From the NCBI GenBank assembly GCA_039936235.1, contig JBDTIS010000141.1, forward strand, positions 1 to 64,000: a stretch of DNA of 64,000 nucleotides, given 5' to 3'. This document shows, in pieces, positions 44,962-53,376 of the stretch. The notes below the pieces were generated by a model. That model saw only the letters and a program-made list of their open reading frames with translations, searched no databases and was not told the DNA's origin. This stretch comes from CAHJXF01 sp039936235. Lineage in GTDB: Bacteria; Pseudomonadota; Gammaproteobacteria; Burkholderiales; Burkholderiaceae_D. The translations under genes were made by a program, and so were the position numbers. Position 1 is the first letter of the stretch, and each line of letters opens with the position of its first letter.

Positions 44962-45915
44962 ATGCAACCCACTACTAAATCGACGATCGCGATGCCGATC
45001 ACCGTGGACGCCGCACCGTCCGACCAGCCCGTCTTCCTCGGCCTGAGCACCGCGGTCCTGGTCGCGCTGCTTACGGTCTACGTCGTCTGGGGATCGACCT
45101 ACTTCGCGATCCGCCTCACGCTCGAGTCGCTTCCGCCGTTCCTGCAGGGCGGTGCGCGATTTCTCGTGGCAGGCACCCTCCTGTTCGTGTTCCTCGCAGT
45201 GCGCGGCCGGCCGATGCCGACGCTGCGGCAATGGCGCGACGGCGCGATCGTCGGCGTGCTGCTGCTCACCTGCGGCAACGGCGGCGTCGTGTTCGCAGAG
45301 CAGTACGTCTCGTCGAGCGTCGCAGCGATCTTCATCGGCGCCGGTCCGCTGGCGGCGGCCCTGTGGTCGGGGCTGTTCGGTTTCTGGCCGCAGCGCGCCC
45401 AGTGGGTCGGCATCGTGATCGGCTTCGTCGGCGTGCTGATGCTGGCCGGCGGCGCGCAGCTGTCGGCGCATCCGATCGGGCTGATCGGACTGGTCACTTC
45501 GGTCGTCTGCTGGACGCTCGGTTCGGTGCTGGCCCAGCGCAAGCTGTCGCTCGCGCCAGGCGCGATGGGCTTCGCGACCGAGATGCTGGCCGGCGGCGCC
45601 GTGATGCTGATCGTCGGCCTCCTGCATGGCGAAGCGCCGCGACTGGGCGCCGCATGGCCGCCGACGCCGGTCGCGATCGGCGCGTTCGTCTATCTGGTGT
45701 TCGCCGGTTCGCTGGCTGCTTTCTCGGCGTACATGTACCTGCTGTCGAAGGTCTCGTCGACCATCGCGATCAGCTATGCCTACGTCAATCCGATGATCGC
45801 CGTCCTGCTCGGCGTCGTGTTCGGCGGCGAAGTACTGACCACGAAGGAGGGCATCGCGACGGCGGTGATCGTCGGCAGCGTGATCCTGCTGACGCTCGAA
45901 AGACGCACCACCTGA
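44962..45915 (+). CDS. EamA (DMT) family transporter, YedA-like
   Basis: About 317 residues with ten hydrophobic segments in two EamA repeats. VYVVWGSTYFAIRLTLESLPPFLQGG opens repeat one, and the second repeat contains FVYLVFAGSLAAFSAYMYLL and SYAYVNPMIAVLLGVVFGGE. YedA-like proteins export amino acids or metabolites. The start may be 44962 or 44992 (MPITVDAAPSD); neither has a strong ribosome-binding site. The 276 bases upstream hold no clear gene. It is convergent with the acyl-CoA dehydrogenase. Confidence 0.88.
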   Translation: MQPTTKSTIAMPITVDAAPSDQPVFLGLSTAVLVALLTVYVVWGSTYFAIRLTLESLPPFLQGGARFLVAGTLLFVFLAVRGRPMPTLRQWRDGAIVGVLLLTCGNGGVVFAEQYVSSSVAAIFIGAGPLAAALWSGLFGFWPQRAQWVGIVIGFVGVLMLAGGAQLSAHPIGLIGLVTSVVCWTLGSVLAQRKLSLAPGAMGFATEMLAGGAVMLIVGLLHGEAPRLGAAWPPTPVAIGAFVYLVFAGSLAAFSAYMYLLSKVSSTIAISYAYVNPMIAVLLGVVFGGEVLTTKEGIATAVIVGSVILLTLERRTT

Positions 45916-45972
45916 CTCCGCACGCCAGCGAGCACGTGCACGGGACCGGCCTGACGAATCGGCCGATCATCG

Positions 45973-47151
45973 TCAGATCATCCGCTTCGCGACCTCCTCG
46001 AGCATCACTTCGGTGGCGCCGCCACCGATCGCCTGCACGCGTGCGTCGCGCGCCATCCGCTCGATCGCCGTTTCGCGGATGAAGCCCATGCCACCGTGGA
46101 ACTGCAGGCAGTCGTACATCACCTCGTTGACGAGCGTGCCGCACAGCGCCTTGATCATCGACACTTCCTTCGTCACGCTCTGGCCCTGCGCGTCGCGCCA
46201 CGCGGTGTTGTAGACCAGCGCCTTCGCGGCCTCGACCTGAGACGCGCGCATCGCGAGCCGCTGGCGCACCGTCTGCTTGTCCCACAGCGCGGTCCCGAAC
46301 ACGTTGCGCTGCGTGGTCCATTCGACCGCAAGCTCGATCGCGCGCGACGCTTCGCCCATCGATTGCGCGCCCAGCACGATCCGTTCGTTCTGGAGGTTCT
46401 TCATCAGTGCGTAGAAGCCCTTGTTCTCCTCGCCGAGCAGGTTGGCGGACGGGATGCGGCAGTCGTCGAACACCAGTTCGGCCGTGTCGCTCGACAACCA
46501 GCCGGTCTTTTTGAGCGGTCGCGCGACGGTGAAACCCGGCGTGCCCTTCTCGACGATGAACATCGAGACCATGCGGTTACGACCCGGCTGGCCACCGGTC
46601 TTCGCGGCGACGAAGTACACGTCGCCGTGGACGCCGTTCGTGATGAACATCTTCGCGCCGTTCAGGACCCATTCGTCACCGTCGCGCACGGCAGTCGTGC
46701 GCATGCCTGCGAGGTCCGAGCCGGCATCGGCCTCGGTCATCGCGACCGCCGCGATGCACTTGCCCGCGACGATGTCCGGCATGTAGCGGTCCAGCTGCTC
46801 GGGCGTTCCGCCATGGAACAGGTGCGGGCTGGCCATGTCGGTGTGGACCAGCACCGTGATCGCGAAGCCGCCGTAGCCGGAACGGCCGAGCTCTTCGGCA
46901 AGCACGACGGTCGCCAGCGTGTCGAGCTCGCTGCCGCCGTGGCGATCGTCGTAGCGAATGCCCAGCAAGCCGAGCGCGCCCATCTCCTGCAGCACGGCGC
47001 GCGGTGTGTATCCGTCTTCTTCCCACTGGTCTGCGTACGGCAGCACGCGGTCGGCGATGAAGCGCCGGATCGTCGTGCGCAGCATCTCGTGTTCCGCAGT
47101 GAAGTAAGGCGACGGACTCGTGTTGCCGGGCATGTGGAGGGGAGCGTGCAT
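45973..47151 (-). CDS. Acyl-CoA dehydrogenase
   Basis: A 392-residue FAD enzyme: helical N-domain, VAMTEADAGSDLAGMRTTA (substrate/FAD loop), GAKMFITNG, and C-domain with FGTALWDKQTVRQRLA and LQFHGGMGFIRE. It forms a double bond in an acyl-CoA and passes electrons to ETF. The usual catalytic Glu in YEGT is replaced (AIGGGATEVM), while a Glu is present in NLQNERIVLGAQS, the place used by isovaleryl-CoA and long-chain enzymes. A branched or long acyl substrate is therefore suggested. Together with the nearby carboxylase genes it may belong to an MCC- or Atu-like route. Confidence 0.92.
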   Translation of the reverse strand: MHAPLHMPGNTSPSPYFTAEHEMLRTTIRRFIADRVLPYADQWEEDGYTPRAVLQEMGALGLLGIRYDDRHGGSELDTLATVVLAEELGRSGYGGFAITVLVHTDMASPHLFHGGTPEQLDRYMPDIVAGKCIAAVAMTEADAGSDLAGMRTTAVRDGDEWVLNGAKMFITNGVHGDVYFVAAKTGGQPGRNRMVSMFIVEKGTPGFTVARPLKKTGWLSSDTAELVFDDCRIPSANLLGEENKGFYALMKNLQNERIVLGAQSMGEASRAIELAVEWTTQRNVFGTALWDKQTVRQRLAMRASQVEAAKALVYNTAWRDAQGQSVTKEVSMIKALCGTLVNEVMYDCLQFHGGMGFIRETAIERMARDARVQAIGGGATEVMLEEVAKRMI

Positions 47152-47181
47152 GGTGCCTTTCAGGGAGCGGGTCGGCGCGTA

Positions 47182-47997
47182 TCAGCCGCGTCGCGAGCGA
47201 AGGTTGCGGGAGATCTTGCCGATGTAGAAGTCGATTCCACCCGCCAGTAGCGGCGCGCCGGGAACACGAAACGGCCCGACGATGTCGCCCGGGTTCACGG
47301 CCTTGAACGCGCCGTGCGACAGCCGCTTGACGAAGCGGCCCAGATCGATCGCGTTCAGCAGCAGCTTCTTGTCGACGGTGCGATCGGTGACGAACTCCTG
47401 GATCAGCAGCAGCGCCCGGGTATGGCCGCGACGCTCGGCCTCGGCGAGGCAGCCGGCGGATGCCGTCAGCAGCTGGTAACGAAGATCCTTCAGTGGCGGG
47501 TCGTCGCCCACGCGCGGTCCGAGCAGCGCGGCGGCGAGCTGCGTGATGCGCGCAATACCGTGCGAACGCTCGTTCTCGAGCAGGCGATCGACGGCCTCTC
47601 CAAGCGTGTCGCCGACGGTGTTGCTGAACGGCTCGTCGGACTTCGCCTCGACAGTGATCAGGTAGGTGCCGTGGGCATCCTCGGCATGCACCACGAGATC
47701 GGCGTTGCACGGCTCGCCGCCGAACCCATCGAACGGCAGCCTCGCATCCGGTTCGGCCCACCACGTCGTCAGCCTACCGAACGCCTCGTGGCGTTTCAGC
47801 GCGGCCATCAGCTCCTTCGGCGGATCGACGGCATCGCCTTCGAGCCATGCACGCGCGGCTTCCTTCGCACTGCGCCCGTCGGTCCAGTGGTCGGGGCTCC
47901 TGGGGCCGGCGCTGGTCTCCCAGTCTTCCAGCGTCAAAATGGCAACGTCGTTTTTCGAGATCGGCAAACTGTGCTCCGTGTTCGGCAGGGATCTCAT
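47182..47997 (-). CDS. PD-(D/E)XK-like protein of unknown function
   Basis: A 271-residue protein that I do not recognise as a named gene. The middle holds ADLVVHAEDAHGTYLITVEAK, where Asp and E-x-K are spaced as in the PD-(D/E)XK nuclease core, preceded by WWAEPDARLPFDG. The N-terminus has LTLEDWETSAGP and the C-terminus a basic IGKISRNLRSRRG. No signal peptide or membrane segment. It lies just downstream (minus strand) of the TetR operator, with start 20 bases from it, so it may share that control. A stand-alone nuclease or a defence-related role is only a guess. Confidence 0.65.
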   Translation of the reverse strand: MRSLPNTEHSLPISKNDVAILTLEDWETSAGPRSPDHWTDGRSAKEAARAWLEGDAVDPPKELMAALKRHEAFGRLTTWWAEPDARLPFDGFGGEPCNADLVVHAEDAHGTYLITVEAKSDEPFSNTVGDTLGEAVDRLLENERSHGIARITQLAAALLGPRVGDDPPLKDLRYQLLTASAGCLAEAERRGHTRALLLIQEFVTDRTVDKKLLLNAIDLGRFVKRLSHGAFKAVNPGDIVGPFRVPGAPLLAGGIDFYIGKISRNLRSRRG

Positions 47998-48017
47998 TCG
48001 AGCCGAAGTATACTAGT

Positions 48018-48037
48018 TACCTAACAAACGTTAGGTA
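48018..48037. promoter_or_regulatory. Perfect palindrome, probable TetR operator
   Basis: TACCTAAC-AAAC-GTTAGGTA, perfect eight-base arms with a four-base centre, between the divergent PD-(D/E)XK-like and TetR genes. TATACT, a -10-like hexamer, lies immediately before it (48011 region). Position and symmetry suit autorepression by the TetR protein encoded next. Confidence 0.7.
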
Positions 48038-48053
48038 GACTGCTGGCTCACCT

Positions 48054-48728
48054 ATGACTCAATCCATCATGCTGACCAGACAGCGACCATCCTCCACCGT
48101 CGAACCGGCCGCGACCGGTGCCGAACCCGGCGACGGTCGCGGGCTGATCCTCGACACCGCGGCGCGTCTGTTTCGCGAGGAAGGCTACGCCGCGACGTCG
48201 CTACGCGACATCGCCGCCGAATGCGGGATGAAGGCCGGGAGCCTCTACTACCACTTCGCATCGAAGGACGCGATCATCGCCGAGGTACTGCGGATCGGTG
48301 TCGAGCGCGTAGCGGACCACGTGCGGCAGTCGGTGCTCGCGCTGCCGCCCGACGCCGACGCGCGGACGCTGCTGCATACCGCCGTCCGTGCCCACCTGTC
48401 GGCGCTGCTCGAGCTGCACGACTACACATCGGCCAACGTACGGATCTTCGGCCAGGTGCCGACGGCGGTCCGCGACGCGCACATCGCGACGCGCGACGCC
48501 TACGAGCGCTTCTGGACCAAGTTGTTGCGGCGCTGTGCGCGGAGCGGCGGCTGGGATAAGCGTCGCAAGATCGGCCTGACACGCCTGTTCCTGATCAATG
48601 CGCTGAACGGGTCGCTCGAATGGTTCACCGACGGCCGCTCGACTGTCGAGCAGCTTGCGCACGAACTGACCGAACTGTTCCTCGACGGGCTGAACACGCG
48701 TTTTCCGGTCGTGGGGCGAAAGCCATGA
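48054..48728 (+). CDS. TetR-family repressor of the carboxylase operon
   Basis: A 224-residue regulator. The N-terminal helix-turn-helix reads ILDTAARLFREEGYAATSLRDIAAECGMKAGSLYYHFASKD, the classic TetR pattern (given here only in part: AARLFREEGYAATSLRDIA). The C-terminal domain would bind an effector, perhaps an acyl-CoA. Its stop overlaps the carboxyltransferase start by four bases (ATGA), so it is translated with the enzymes it probably controls. A perfect palindrome lies 17 bases upstream of the ATG. A second ATG at 48069 is also possible. Confidence 0.9.
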   Translation: MTQSIMLTRQRPSSTVEPAATGAEPGDGRGLILDTAARLFREEGYAATSLRDIAAECGMKAGSLYYHFASKDAIIAEVLRIGVERVADHVRQSVLALPPDADARTLLHTAVRAHLSALLELHDYTSANVRIFGQVPTAVRDAHIATRDAYERFWTKLLRRCARSGGWDKRRKIGLTRLFLINALNGSLEWFTDGRSTVEQLAHELTELFLDGLNTRFPVVGRKP

Positions 48729-50329
48729 AGACGCGCATCGATCCGACTTCCGAAGTCTTCCGTCGCAGCGTTGCGCGTTATGCCGAACTGACCGATCGGC
48801 TGCGCGACCGCGTTCGGTGGTCGCTGGCCGGCGGCGGCGAGAAGCTGCGCGCGCGTCATCTCGAGCGCGGCAAGATTCCGGTGCGCGACCGCATCGAACT
48901 GCTGCTCGACTCCGGCAGCGCGTTCCTCGAACTGTCGGCGCTGGCCGGCTGGGGGCTCTACGACAACCAGGTGCCCGCGGCCGGCGTGATCACCGGGGTC
49001 GGCAACGTGTCCGGCGTGGCCTGCATGATCATCGCCAACGACGCGACGGTGAAGGGCGGCAGCTTCTTCGCAGAGACCGTCCGCAAGCATCTGCGCGCCC
49101 AGGAGATCGCGTGGGAGAACCGGCTGCCGTGCCTGTACCTGGTCGACTGCGGCGGCGCCTTCCTGCCCGAGCAGGATCGCGTGTTCCCCGACTACGGCCA
49201 CTTCGGCACGAGCTTCTATCACCAGTGCCGGATGAGCGCCGACGGGCTGCCGCAACTGTCCGCGGTGTTCGGGGGCTGCACGGCCGGCGGTGCCTACATC
49301 CCCGCGCTGTCCGACGAGTCGGTGATGGTCGAAGGCACCGGCCGCATCCATCTCGGCGGCCCGCCGATCGTGAAGGCCGCGATCGGCGAGATCGTCGACG
49401 GCGAGACGCTCGGCGGCGCCGCGATGCATGCGCGTGTGTCCGGCGTCACCGACTATCTCGCGATGACCGAACACGAGGCGCTGCAGAAGCTGCGCGACAT
49501 CGTGGCGCATCTGAACTGGCCGGTTGCGACCCATGCGACGCGATTGCCGGTGCGGCCGCCGCTGCACGATCCGGCACAGATCGAAGGCATCGTCGGGACC
49601 GATCTCAAGCAGCCGTTCGACGTCCGCGAGGTGATCATGCGATTGGTCGATGCGAGCCGGGATGGCAACGGCATGCAGGAGTTCAAGCCCGAGTACGGTT
49701 CCACGCTGGTCTGCACGTTCGCGCATCTGCACGGTTATCCGGTCGGCATCGTCGCGAACAACGGTGTGCTGTTCTCGGAGTCGTCGATGAAGGGCGCGCA
49801 TTTCATCGAGCTGTGCAACCAGCGCCGCATCCCGTTGCTGTTCCTGCAGAACATCACCGGCTTCATGGTCGGCACCGAGGCCGAGCGCGGTGGTATCGCG
49901 AAGCATTCGGCGAAGCTGGTCTACGCGGTCGCGACCGCGCGTGTGCCGCGCTTCACGGTGCTGATCGGCGGCAGCTACGGCGCCGGCAACTACGGCATGT
50001 GCGGACGCGGCTTCGCCCCGCGTTTCCTGTTCGCATGGCCGAACAGCCGCATCGCGACGATGAGTCCCGAGGTCGCGAGCACGGTACTGGTGGCGCTGCG
50101 TCGGAGTTCGTTGAAGGGCGACGGCGATGCCGAGTCCCTGCAGGCGCTGGAGACCGGGACGCGGCGGCAGTTCGAGGAACAGAGCGATCCGTACTACGCG
50201 ACCGGGCGGCTGTGGGACGACGGTTTGATCGAGCCGTCGCAGACGCGGGATGTACTGGGGATCTGCCTGCAGCTCGCGGACGCGAGCACGCCGCGCTTCG
50301 AAGGACAGAGTCCGGTTTATCGGATGTGA
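48725..50329 (+). CDS. Acyl-CoA carboxylase carboxyltransferase (beta) subunit
   Basis: About 534 residues, the size of MccB/AtuC-type subunits. GKIPVRDRIELLLDSGSAF, GGCTAGGAYIPALSDES, NITGFMVGTEAERGGI and GGSYGAGNYGMCGRGF are typical of methylcrotonyl-CoA and geranyl-CoA carboxylase beta chains. It transfers CO2 from biotin to the gamma carbon of an unsaturated acyl-CoA. It is coupled to the TetR gene upstream, and the biotin carboxylase follows after a 168-base spacer filled with repeats. Exact substrate (methylcrotonyl, geranyl or other) cannot be fixed. Confidence 0.92.
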   Translation: MKTRIDPTSEVFRRSVARYAELTDRLRDRVRWSLAGGGEKLRARHLERGKIPVRDRIELLLDSGSAFLELSALAGWGLYDNQVPAAGVITGVGNVSGVACMIIANDATVKGGSFFAETVRKHLRAQEIAWENRLPCLYLVDCGGAFLPEQDRVFPDYGHFGTSFYHQCRMSADGLPQLSAVFGGCTAGGAYIPALSDESVMVEGTGRIHLGGPPIVKAAIGEIVDGETLGGAAMHARVSGVTDYLAMTEHEALQKLRDIVAHLNWPVATHATRLPVRPPLHDPAQIEGIVGTDLKQPFDVREVIMRLVDASRDGNGMQEFKPEYGSTLVCTFAHLHGYPVGIVANNGVLFSESSMKGAHFIELCNQRRIPLLFLQNITGFMVGTEAERGGIAKHSAKLVYAVATARVPRFTVLIGGSYGAGNYGMCGRGFAPRFLFAWPNSRIATMSPEVASTVLVALRRSSLKGDGDAESLQALETGTRRQFEEQSDPYYATGRLWDDGLIEPSQTRDVLGICLQLADASTPRFEGQSPVYRM

Positions 50330-50359
50330 TGGGAATGCACGCAACACTGCCGCGGTTTG

Positions 50360-50400
50360 CCCCTCCCCCTTCGAGGGGGAGGCTGGTAGGGGGATGGGTT
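50360..50400 (-). repeat. Dispersed stem-loop repeat, copy 1
   Basis: A hairpin with nine-base perfect arms (50362-50370 and 50374-50382, CCTCCCCCT / AGGGGGAGG) followed by GCTGGTAGGGGGATGGG. The reverse complement matches the element at 61326-61365. It sits between the two carboxylase genes. A further inverted pair, TCCCCTCC (50432-50439) and GGAGGGGA (50483-50490), lies in the same spacer. Confidence 0.65.
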
Positions 50401-50497
50401 TCGACGCATCGCCTGACAAATGCCGGCCCTCTCCCCTCCCCGACCCGCACCCTGGGTCAAGCCCGGGGCACGCTCTCCAAGCGGAGGGGACGTACCG

Positions 50498-52495
50498 ATG
50501 TTTGACGCCCTCCTCATCGCCAACCGCGGCGAGATCGCCTGCCGCGTCATCCGCACCTGCCGCCGCATCGGCATCCGCACGATCGCCGTGTTCTCCGACG
50601 CGGACGCGAACGCACGTCACGTTCGCGAGGCCGACGCCGCGATCCGCATCGGTCCCGCGCCGGCGCGCGCGTCCTACCTCGACGCGCACGTCATCTTGCA
50701 AGCGGCGATCGACAGCGGTGCGCAGGCCATCCATCCCGGCTACGGCTTCCTGTCCGAGAAGCTCGAGCTGATCGATGCCTGCGCCGCCACGGGCATCACG
50801 TTCATCGGCCCCCACCGCGATGCGATCGCGCTGATGGGCTCGAAGATCGAGAGCAAGCGGATCGCGCGCGCCGCCGGCGTCCCCTGCGTGCCGGGCTACG
50901 ACGGCGACGACCAGACCGATGCGCGGCTGCACGACGAAGCGCAGCGGATCGGCTTCCCGCTGCTGATCAAGGCCAGCGCCGGCGGCGGCGGCAAAGGCAT
51001 GAAGCGCGTCGACGACGCCGCTGCATTCGCCGCACGACTGCATGCGGCGCGCGGCGAGGCACTCGCGTCGTTCGCCGACGATCGCGTACTGCTGGAACGC
51101 TACATCCAGCGACCGCGCCATCTCGAGGTTCAACTGCTCGGCGACCGGCACGGCGGCCTCGTGCATCTCTTCGAACGCGAGTGCTCGATCCAGCGCAACT
51201 ATCAGAAGCTGATCGAGGAGGCGCCGGCCAATCACCTCGGCGACGCAATCCGTACGAAGCTGTTCGACGCCGCGCTGATGCTCGGTCGCGCGATCGGCTA
51301 CGACTCGACCGGCACCGTCGAATTCGTCCTCGACGCCGACGCCGGCGACACGCCTTGTTTCCTCGAGATGAACACGCGGTTGCAGGTCGAGCATCCGGTA
51401 ACCGAGATGACCGTGACGGCCGACGGCATGTCGATCGATCTGGTCGAGCAGCAGATCCTCAGCGCGCTCGGCGAACGCCTCGTGTTCGCGCAACCGGATA
51501 TCCGCAGGCACGGTTGGGCGATCGAGGCGCGCATCAACGCCGAGGTACCGGAGCAGGACTTCGGTGCGTCGTTCGGTCCGATCACCGGCTACGAAGAACC
51601 GGTCGTCCACGGGCTGCGGTTCGACAGCGGCATCGACGCGCGCAGCACGATCACGCCGCATTACGACGCGATGCTCGCGAAGGTCATCGCATCGGCTGCG
51701 ACGCGCGCGGTCGCACGCGATCGACTGCTGGACGGACTGCGGCGCCTGCGCATCGAAGGCATCCAGACCAACCAGCGCTTGCTCGCCGCGGTCGTCGCAT
51801 CGCCGGCGTTCGATGCCGTGCTGACGACGCGCTTCCTGCCCGACGCGTTCCCCGATGGATACCGTGTCGCTGCCATGGCGGTCGACGAACGCGTCTGCGC
51901 GGCCGCGGCGGCCCGGTATTTCGCTGCGGTCGAGCGGCACTCGTCCGATCGTCCGCTAGCTGCGCTGACCGGCTTTCGGCTGACCGCGCCGGCCGGCCGA
52001 CGCGCGATGGCGACATTCCTCGTCTCGGACGACGCCGCGGACCGAATCGTCGTCGTCGAGTCGCTGACTGCGCTCAGGGTCGCCTGCCATCTCGACGGCG
52101 ACACCTGGCCATTCGATGGCGAGACCGGTGCCGTCGTTTCGGCGACCCGTCGTTATCGCGCATCGATCGACGACGCGCAGGTCGCGCTGTGGACCGAGGG
52201 CACCTGGAAGCGATTCGCAGTCGGGCCCGCCGTGGCGGCGCGCCAGGCCGACGATCGCACAGGCGGAGGCGGGGACTGCATCGCGGCGGATCTGCCGGGC
52301 GTCGTGACGCAGGTACTGGTCGACGTCGACCAGCCGGTCGCCGCGGGTACCCCGGTGATCGTCGTCGAGGCGATGAAGCTGTTCCACACGCTGGTCGCGC
52401 CGCGTGACGGCGTGATCGCGCACATCCGCGTCGCGATCGGCGCGACGGTAGATCGCGGGGACGTGCTCGTGGAGCTGGCACCCGCGACCGTCTGA
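50498..52495 (+). CDS. Acyl-CoA carboxylase biotin carboxylase / carrier (alpha) subunit
   Basis: About 665 residues: biotin carboxylase (LIANRGEIACRVIRTCRRIG, ATP-grasp loop ASAGGGGKGM, EMNTRLQVEHPVTE), a BT-like linker, and a C-terminal biotinyl domain. The biotin Lys is in VEAMKLFHTL, where the common Met after Lys is Leu. It carboxylates biotin with bicarbonate and ATP, for the beta subunit upstream. The ATG at 50498 (MFDALLIANRG) is clear. It is in the same operon as TetR and the carboxyltransferase. Confidence 0.95.
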   Translation: MFDALLIANRGEIACRVIRTCRRIGIRTIAVFSDADANARHVREADAAIRIGPAPARASYLDAHVILQAAIDSGAQAIHPGYGFLSEKLELIDACAATGITFIGPHRDAIALMGSKIESKRIARAAGVPCVPGYDGDDQTDARLHDEAQRIGFPLLIKASAGGGGKGMKRVDDAAAFAARLHAARGEALASFADDRVLLERYIQRPRHLEVQLLGDRHGGLVHLFERECSIQRNYQKLIEEAPANHLGDAIRTKLFDAALMLGRAIGYDSTGTVEFVLDADAGDTPCFLEMNTRLQVEHPVTEMTVTADGMSIDLVEQQILSALGERLVFAQPDIRRHGWAIEARINAEVPEQDFGASFGPITGYEEPVVHGLRFDSGIDARSTITPHYDAMLAKVIASAATRAVARDRLLDGLRRLRIEGIQTNQRLLAAVVASPAFDAVLTTRFLPDAFPDGYRVAAMAVDERVCAAAAARYFAAVERHSSDRPLAALTGFRLTAPAGRRAMATFLVSDDAADRIVVVESLTALRVACHLDGDTWPFDGETGAVVSATRRYRASIDDAQVALWTEGTWKRFAVGPAVAARQADDRTGGGGDCIAADLPGVVTQVLVDVDQPVAAGTPVIVVEAMKLFHTLVAPRDGVIAHIRVAIGATVDRGDVLVELAPATV

Positions 52496-52514
52496 CCTCG
52501 CCCGGAATGCGCCT

Positions 52515-52829
52515 TCAGCCGACCACGACTTCGCTCATCTGGATCACCGGTGCCAGGTCGGTGTAGTTCTTGATGTCGGCCATGATCTCCTGGGCGTGCG
52601 GACCGAAGCCCGCGCCGAATGCATCGGCCGACTCGCTGTAGATGTGGCACATCCCGACATAGGTCGCCGGCGTATCCGGCGCGCCGCCGCCCAGGCCCCT
52701 GTCGATCGTGTACTTCACGCAACTGTCCCCCATCCGCGCCTTCACGAGCGGCATGTGCTTGTCGCGGTAGTAGTCGTGGTCGAATCGGGCACCAGGGGTG
52801 TTCGGATACATCACGCTGACCTTGATCAT
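52515..52829 (-). CDS. EthD-domain protein
   Basis: About 104 residues: MIKVSVMYPNTPGARFDHDYYRDKHMPLV is the EthD-type dimeric alpha/beta-barrel opening (quoted in part: MIKVSVMYPNTPG and DYYRDKHMPLV). GGGAPDTPATYVGMCHIYSES completes the domain. Related proteins act in ether or aromatic breakdown, or simply as small lyases. GAGGAGA precedes the ATG at 52829. It is convergent with the biotin carboxylase gene. Function is not known. Confidence 0.85.
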   Translation of the reverse strand: MIKVSVMYPNTPGARFDHDYYRDKHMPLVKARMGDSCVKYTIDRGLGGGAPDTPATYVGMCHIYSESADAFGAGFGPHAQEIMADIKNYTDLAPVIQMSEVVVG

Positions 52830-52908
52830 TGCTTCTCCTCGTCGTTGTCCTTCGTACCGGCGACGGATCGTGCACCGGCGTTCCGCATCTGACAAGGCGT
52901 TGTACGGA

Positions 52909-53130
52909 TCAGCCCTTCGATTTCCTCTTCGTCGTGACGGCGGCCCGGGCTGCTTCGGCGCATCGTCGTCGGACGGCAGATGGGCCAGCTGGTCCGCGTC
53001 GAGCTTGCCGATGAACTTCCAGCCGTCCGGCAGCTCGATGAACGCGAAGCGGTCGGCGGATCGACGAATACGTCGTAATCGCTGGCGACGGGCGCCTGCT
53101 CGCGCGGCGGAACCGATCAACATCGCAGGT
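52909..53130 (-). pseudogene. Possible frameshifted small gene
   Basis: Three frames on the minus strand join into one sensible protein: EQAPVASDYDVFVDP, then DRFAFIELPDGWKFIGKLDA and DQLAHLPSDD, then EAARAAVTTKRKSKG and a stop at 52909. Each junction is explained by one missing base. A likely start would be MLIGSAAR further up, which needs one more shift. I do not recognise the family. It is either a decayed small gene or a sequence with single-base errors. Confidence 0.35.
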
Positions 53131-53376
53131 ATGAAGACGAGGCACGGGGCGCCCATGGTCGCGGTGAGCGCCGGGCTGCTCGAAGTTGCCGCGCTGACGA
53201 CTCTTTACTCGGGATTAACCCGGCTGGTCGATCGCGGCCGGGCAAGGCACACTCGCAGGCCGTCATGCATCGGTCCCGCGCCATATGCGCACGAATCTTG
53301 GAGGGTTCGGTGGGAGACCGTTCGCGAATGCACCGACGTGCACGGGGACTCGAACACAACACGACAAGGAAAATAT
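53131..53376. other. Leader region of the ABC operon
   Basis: About 245 bases before the substrate-binding gene. No supported gene and no convincing hairpin or riboswitch fold was seen. AAGGA at 53366-53370 is the ribosome-binding site of the following gene. Confidence 0.4.
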
